A stretch of 23,442 bases of DNA from Alphaproteobacteria bacterium (lineage in GTDB: Bacteria; Pseudomonadota; Alphaproteobacteria; SMXP01), in NCBI GenBank assembly GCA_004356335.1, contig SMXP01000086.1, forward strand, positions 1 to 23,442, given 5' to 3'. Within the stretch, counting starts at the first letter, position 1, and every line of letters starts with the position of its first letter. Shown here one piece after another: positions 20,253 to 23,442 of this stretch. The notes below the pieces were generated by a model. That model saw only the letters and a program-made list of their open reading frames with translations, did no database searches and was not told the origin of the DNA. Both the position numbers and the translations under genes were made by a program.

Positions 20253-23200
20253 ATGATTGCAGCGATTGCGTCTTGGAATCTTCCAGCGCCAAAACGATTG
20301 CTTTTCCTCGGCACAATACTGGTGATCGTGGCGACTTCGTTTTGGATGGGGTCGCGCTATCCCGAAATAGACGAGAAGGCGTTGATGGGCGAAAACACCA
20401 TGCTCGAGGATCCGCTTGGGTTCCAAGCTTTGCTTCAGGTCGAGGATTGGAATCCGCTGTGGCAGCGTGTCACCTATTCGACCATAAATTGGATCGACAC
20501 CAATAAGCGCGGAATGACATTCGGCATTTTTCTCGGCGCTATCCTTCTAACTCTTGTAAAAATGCTTCGTAGACGCAGTTATTCCAGCGCGGTCGGCAAC
20601 ACTTTATTGGGGATCATTATGGGGGCCCCCCTTGGCGTTTGCGTGAATTGTGCGGCGCCGGTGGCCAAGGGCTTACATCATGCGGGCGCCCGACTTGAAA
20701 CCACACTGGCCACCATGATCAGTTCGCCAACATTAAACGTGGTCATACTGACAATGCTGTTCGCGTTGTTTCCGCCTTATTTGGCGATAACAAAACTTGT
20801 GGCCACGCTCGTGTTTATCCTTGTGATCATTCCGGTCATGTCGCGCTACGTTTTCGCCGACGAAGTTAGACAAACCATAGAGAACGAAGCCTGCCTGTTG
20901 CCCGAGTTGGACGATTTTCCGGACAATGAAGGTTGGCAAGCGGCTTTTGTCGAGGCGGGCAAAGATTTGCTCGGCAATCTTTGGTTCATCGTCCGAACAA
21001 CCATGCCCCTTATGTTACTGGCGGGCTTTCTCGGTGCGCTGGTGGTTTCCTTGATGCCCCTGGAAACCATCGCGGCTTTGGATACGGGAATCACGACCAT
21101 GCTCTTGCTGGCTCTGGTCGGAATTTTCCTGCCCGTCCCCATGGCCTTCGACGTGATTATTTGCGCCATCCTGTTGGCCGCCGGCATGCCAGTGGCCCAT
21201 GTCATGGTGCTACTTTTCACTTTGGGGATATTCAGCGTTTATTCATTCTTCATCGTCGCCACGACCATCTCGAAACGGGTGGCTTTCGGCTTGGTCGGCG
21301 TCTTGATGGCGACCGGCATCATCACCGGATACATTGCCGGCCAATATCACGACTGGGAACTGGACCGGATGCTCGAAATGTACCGGCAAAGTTCATCTAT
21401 TGATTTCATCGGCAGTGCCAACGCCGCCGAGACGCAAGAGCAAGTGGCGGTTGGCGTCGGCATCCCAGCTGAGTCTGAAGAATGGGAGGCAGGGGGTGTT
21501 GACGTCACCAGTGTGGATTTTCAACCGCGTTCCCCGGGCGGCGAAAAACTATTTACCCGATACGAAACCCAAGCCTTCGGAATCGATATGCCGATTCTGT
21601 TCAGCGGAAAGGATTTTTGGAGCCCGTTCTTTCACGAACGAGGCGTCGCATCGGGAGATTTCGATAATGACGGTTGGGTCGATATCCTTCTGGGCAGCGA
21701 GTTGGGTGTTCATCTTTATCGCAATCGAGAAGGTCAAGGCTTCGAGGGCGGATTGTTAAATGTTCCCGGTGTCGCCGGGCTCAATACCTTTGTCGTCGCA
21801 TTTATCGATATCAACAACGATGGCTGGCTGGATATCTATTTTACCGCCTACAACCAAGGAAATTATTACGCACTCAACCAGCAAGGGGATTTCGCCAATA
21901 GCACTTTGGTCAAGATCGAGAATGCTGGGGCCGTCCACACCCAATCTCTCACGTTTGGTGATATCGACTCCGACGGCGATCTAGATGGCATATTAGGCAA
22001 TTGGTATTACGGCAATGGCGGGCCCCGGCCGCTTGTGCACGATGCCCTCAATAAGATCCTTATTAATAAGAACGATGCCTTCAGCGATGCCGATATGATT
22101 TATCTTGATGGCTTGCCCGGAGAAACATTGAGTGCCTTGCTATCGGACTTCAACCAAGACGGTCATCTGGATTTAATTATCGGTAACGACTTCAAGGAGC
22201 CCGATTATTATTATTTTGGCGATGGTGCCGGTGGATTCCGCAAGATCCTGAAACAAGATAACATCATTCCGCGGACGACAACCACGACCATGAGTATCGA
22301 CACCGCGGATGTCAACAATGATCTCACCCTGGAAGTATATGTGACGCAAATAGCGGCACGGGCAACCGGTGCTTCGGCTCAGATCTACCGCCGTCCGTTC
22401 GACGATTATTGTTTGGAAGTTGCCGAGGAAGAGGACCGCGTCATTTGCGAACGCAATGTGGAAATCAGAGAGGCCTTCCAGTTGAAGCCCAGTGATCCAC
22501 CGACAGACATTGAAAAGTGCGACACGATCGCGGGCAAATATGAAGGGCAACGGGACGTGTGCCGAGCCATGTGGCTGATGCAGATGGCTAGAACCGAGAA
22601 AAAGCGGGAATTGTGCGATATGATCGACCCGGCGCAGGAGCGCGCCGCCTTTATTTGTCGAAACAGTTTGAGACGGGGAAGAACCGCATCAATCGAAGAG
22701 AAGAGTTCTCTTATTACGCAAATTCGAAATGACAATGTATTTCTCGTGCGCGGCGAGGATGGCCGTTTTACCGATGAGGCGGAAGCTTTCGGACTTCAGA
22801 CAACCGCCTGGAGCTGGACCGGAAAGTTTGCCGACGTGAATAACGACACGTGGCAGGATGTGCTTGTTGTCAATGGCACGTGGTGGACCAGGCCGGGACT
22901 GGGGGTTACGTCCAACATGTTCTTCGTCAACAATCAAGGGGTGAAATTCGAGGAGAAGACGGCGGAGTTCGGTCTGGAAGATTTTGCGGTGGTCAGCGCC
23001 TATACCTATTTCGATATGGATAATGACGGCGATCTGGACATTTTGACCAATGCGGTCAATGCGCGACACCGGCTCTATGTCAACAACGAGACTGAAAATA
23101 ATTCGATCGCATTCGATTTGAGGGATCACATCGGCAATCGCTTTGGCATCGGCAGTAAAATTATCATTCACTATGGCGAGAATGGGTCGCTGCACCAAAT

Positions 23201-23378
23201 ACGCGAGATCAAGTCGGGCGGCGGCTATCAATCCTTCGATGCCCCCATCGCCTATTTCGGCCTCGGCAAACACGAGGACGTCCAAAGAATTGAAGTGCAG
23301 TGGTCCACTGGCGGCGCGACCGAAATTGACGGGCCGTTCAATGCCGGCGCGAAGCACACCATAACGCGGCGAGGGTAA
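20253..23378 (+). CDS. Permease (DUF318/ArsP-like) fused to FG-GAP repeats and ASPIC/UnbV domain
   Basis: The 1041-residue product joins two modules. Residues 1-365 are an inner-membrane permease with about ten spans: a GAPLGVCVNCAAPVAKGL motif (C130, C133) and ISSPTLNVVILTMLF, matching the CSCG/ASPTLNP signature region of the DUF318/ArsP permease family. Residues 430-1041 are extracytoplasmic FG-GAP/VCBS-like repeats with calcium loops DFDNDGWVD (469), DINNDGWLD (519), DIDSDGDLD (570), DFNQDGHLD (632), a weak one at 686, DVNNDTWQD (861) and DMDNDGDLD (921). An ASPIC/UnbV domain follows (about 950-1040, RFGIGSKIIIHY and GGGYQSFDAPIAYFGLG), as in CRTAC1-like proteins. A six-Cys insert lies at 714-803. 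Transport substrate is unknown; the fusion suggests a transporter with a large calcium-bound periplasmic sensor or adhesion head. ATG start with AGGGGAA upstream. Confidence 0.85.
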   Translation: MIAAIASWNLPAPKRLLFLGTILVIVATSFWMGSRYPEIDEKALMGENTMLEDPLGFQALLQVEDWNPLWQRVTYSTINWIDTNKRGMTFGIFLGAILLTLVKMLRRRSYSSAVGNTLLGIIMGAPLGVCVNCAAPVAKGLHHAGARLETTLATMISSPTLNVVILTMLFALFPPYLAITKLVATLVFILVIIPVMSRYVFADEVRQTIENEACLLPELDDFPDNEGWQAAFVEAGKDLLGNLWFIVRTTMPLMLLAGFLGALVVSLMPLETIAALDTGITTMLLLALVGIFLPVPMAFDVIICAILLAAGMPVAHVMVLLFTLGIFSVYSFFIVATTISKRVAFGLVGVLMATGIITGYIAGQYHDWELDRMLEMYRQSSSIDFIGSANAAETQEQVAVGVGIPAESEEWEAGGVDVTSVDFQPRSPGGEKLFTRYETQAFGIDMPILFSGKDFWSPFFHERGVASGDFDNDGWVDILLGSELGVHLYRNREGQGFEGGLLNVPGVAGLNTFVVAFIDINNDGWLDIYFTAYNQGNYYALNQQGDFANSTLVKIENAGAVHTQSLTFGDIDSDGDLDGILGNWYYGNGGPRPLVHDALNKILINKNDAFSDADMIYLDGLPGETLSALLSDFNQDGHLDLIIGNDFKEPDYYYFGDGAGGFRKILKQDNIIPRTTTTTMSIDTADVNNDLTLEVYVTQIAARATGASAQIYRRPFDDYCLEVAEEEDRVICERNVEIREAFQLKPSDPPTDIEKCDTIAGKYEGQRDVCRAMWLMQMARTEKKRELCDMIDPAQERAAFICRNSLRRGRTASIEEKSSLITQIRNDNVFLVRGEDGRFTDEAEAFGLQTTAWSWTGKFADVNNDTWQDVLVVNGTWWTRPGLGVTSNMFFVNNQGVKFEEKTAEFGLEDFAVVSAYTYFDMDNDGDLDILTNAVNARHRLYVNNETENNSIAFDLRDHIGNRFGIGSKIIIHYGENGSLHQIREIKSGGGYQSFDAPIAYFGLGKHEDVQRIEVQWSTGGATEIDGPFNAGAKHTITRRG

Positions 23379-23389
23379 GTTTTACCTGC

Positions 23390-23442
23390 TAGAGCGCATT
23401 CAGGAAAAGTGGGCCCGGTTTTCCGTCCGAATGCGCGACAAA
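23390..23442 (+). repeat. RIME-like element, copy F (cut by window edge)
   Basis: Module 1 of the GGAAAA subtype (GCGCATTCAGGAAAAGTGGG and its pairing half through GAATGCGC) and the start of the linker are present 11 bp after the permease-fusion stop. Module 2 lies beyond the window. It is near-identical to the first 53 bp of copy D at 15292. Confidence 0.85.

Overview
The window reads as a chromosomal segment of an alphaproteobacterium of moderate G+C content. Three things suggest this: the gene order metZ-apaG beside a divergent two-domain dCTP deaminase, Tat- and Sec-exported accessory enzymes, and an intergenic repeat family of about 105 bp built like the RIME elements of rhizobia. The order or genus cannot be fixed from sequence reading alone. 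No rRNA, tRNA, CRISPR array, transposase or phage gene was seen.

Layout. Positions 1-3308 (minus strand) hold a compact housekeeping run, metZ > apaG > trkH > argE, with argE cut by the window edge: methionine synthesis, ApaG, potassium uptake and arginine synthesis. The 3309-3874 gap holds a candidate metZ promoter with a structured leader, a perfect hairpin and one full repeat element. dcd (3875-5059, plus) runs towards a luciferase-like oxidoreductase (5244-6272, minus), which lies behind an exported M28-like protein (6369-7997, minus). The 8.0-8.7 kb region is regulatory: a repeat element with a swapped hairpin, a CRP-like palindrome, a 25-codon membrane peptide with a strong Shine-Dalgarno site, a strong intrinsic terminator and 18-bp-phased direct repeats.

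Positions 8681-11517 (plus) carry the most unusual pair: a ThDP-dependent enzyme with a twin-arginine signal, then a signal-peptide protein that is a remote relative of aerobic coproporphyrinogen III oxidase (HemF) lacking most of the HemF active site. Then come a gene remnant, an EF-hand lipoprotein (11812-12348) and a foreign-looking truncated reading frame. Positions 12866-15194 (minus) form a tightly coupled three-gene cassette with ATGA overlaps: AMP-ligase > GNAT acyltransferase > acyl carrier protein. Upstream of it on the same strand lies a TPR-sulfotransferase (15418-17079).

Positions 17692-19851 (plus) encode an exported protein made almost entirely of 19 TPR repeats. Positions 20253-23378 encode a 1041-residue fusion of a multi-spanning permease with an FG-GAP/ASPIC-UnbV calcium-binding repeat region carrying a six-cysteine insert.

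How the genes fit together. The left third is ordinary metabolism. From about 8.2 kb rightwards the window is accessory, with many envelope or exported proteins: the Tat ThDP enzyme, HemF-like protein, EF-hand lipoprotein, TPR protein and permease-FG-GAP fusion. It also holds two small-molecule modification modules (acyl-AMP ligase/ACP/acyltransferase and a sulfotransferase). The repeat family separates nearly every transcription unit, and its copies show compensatory base changes in both hairpins and two cases where one hairpin has been replaced by an unrelated perfect hairpin.
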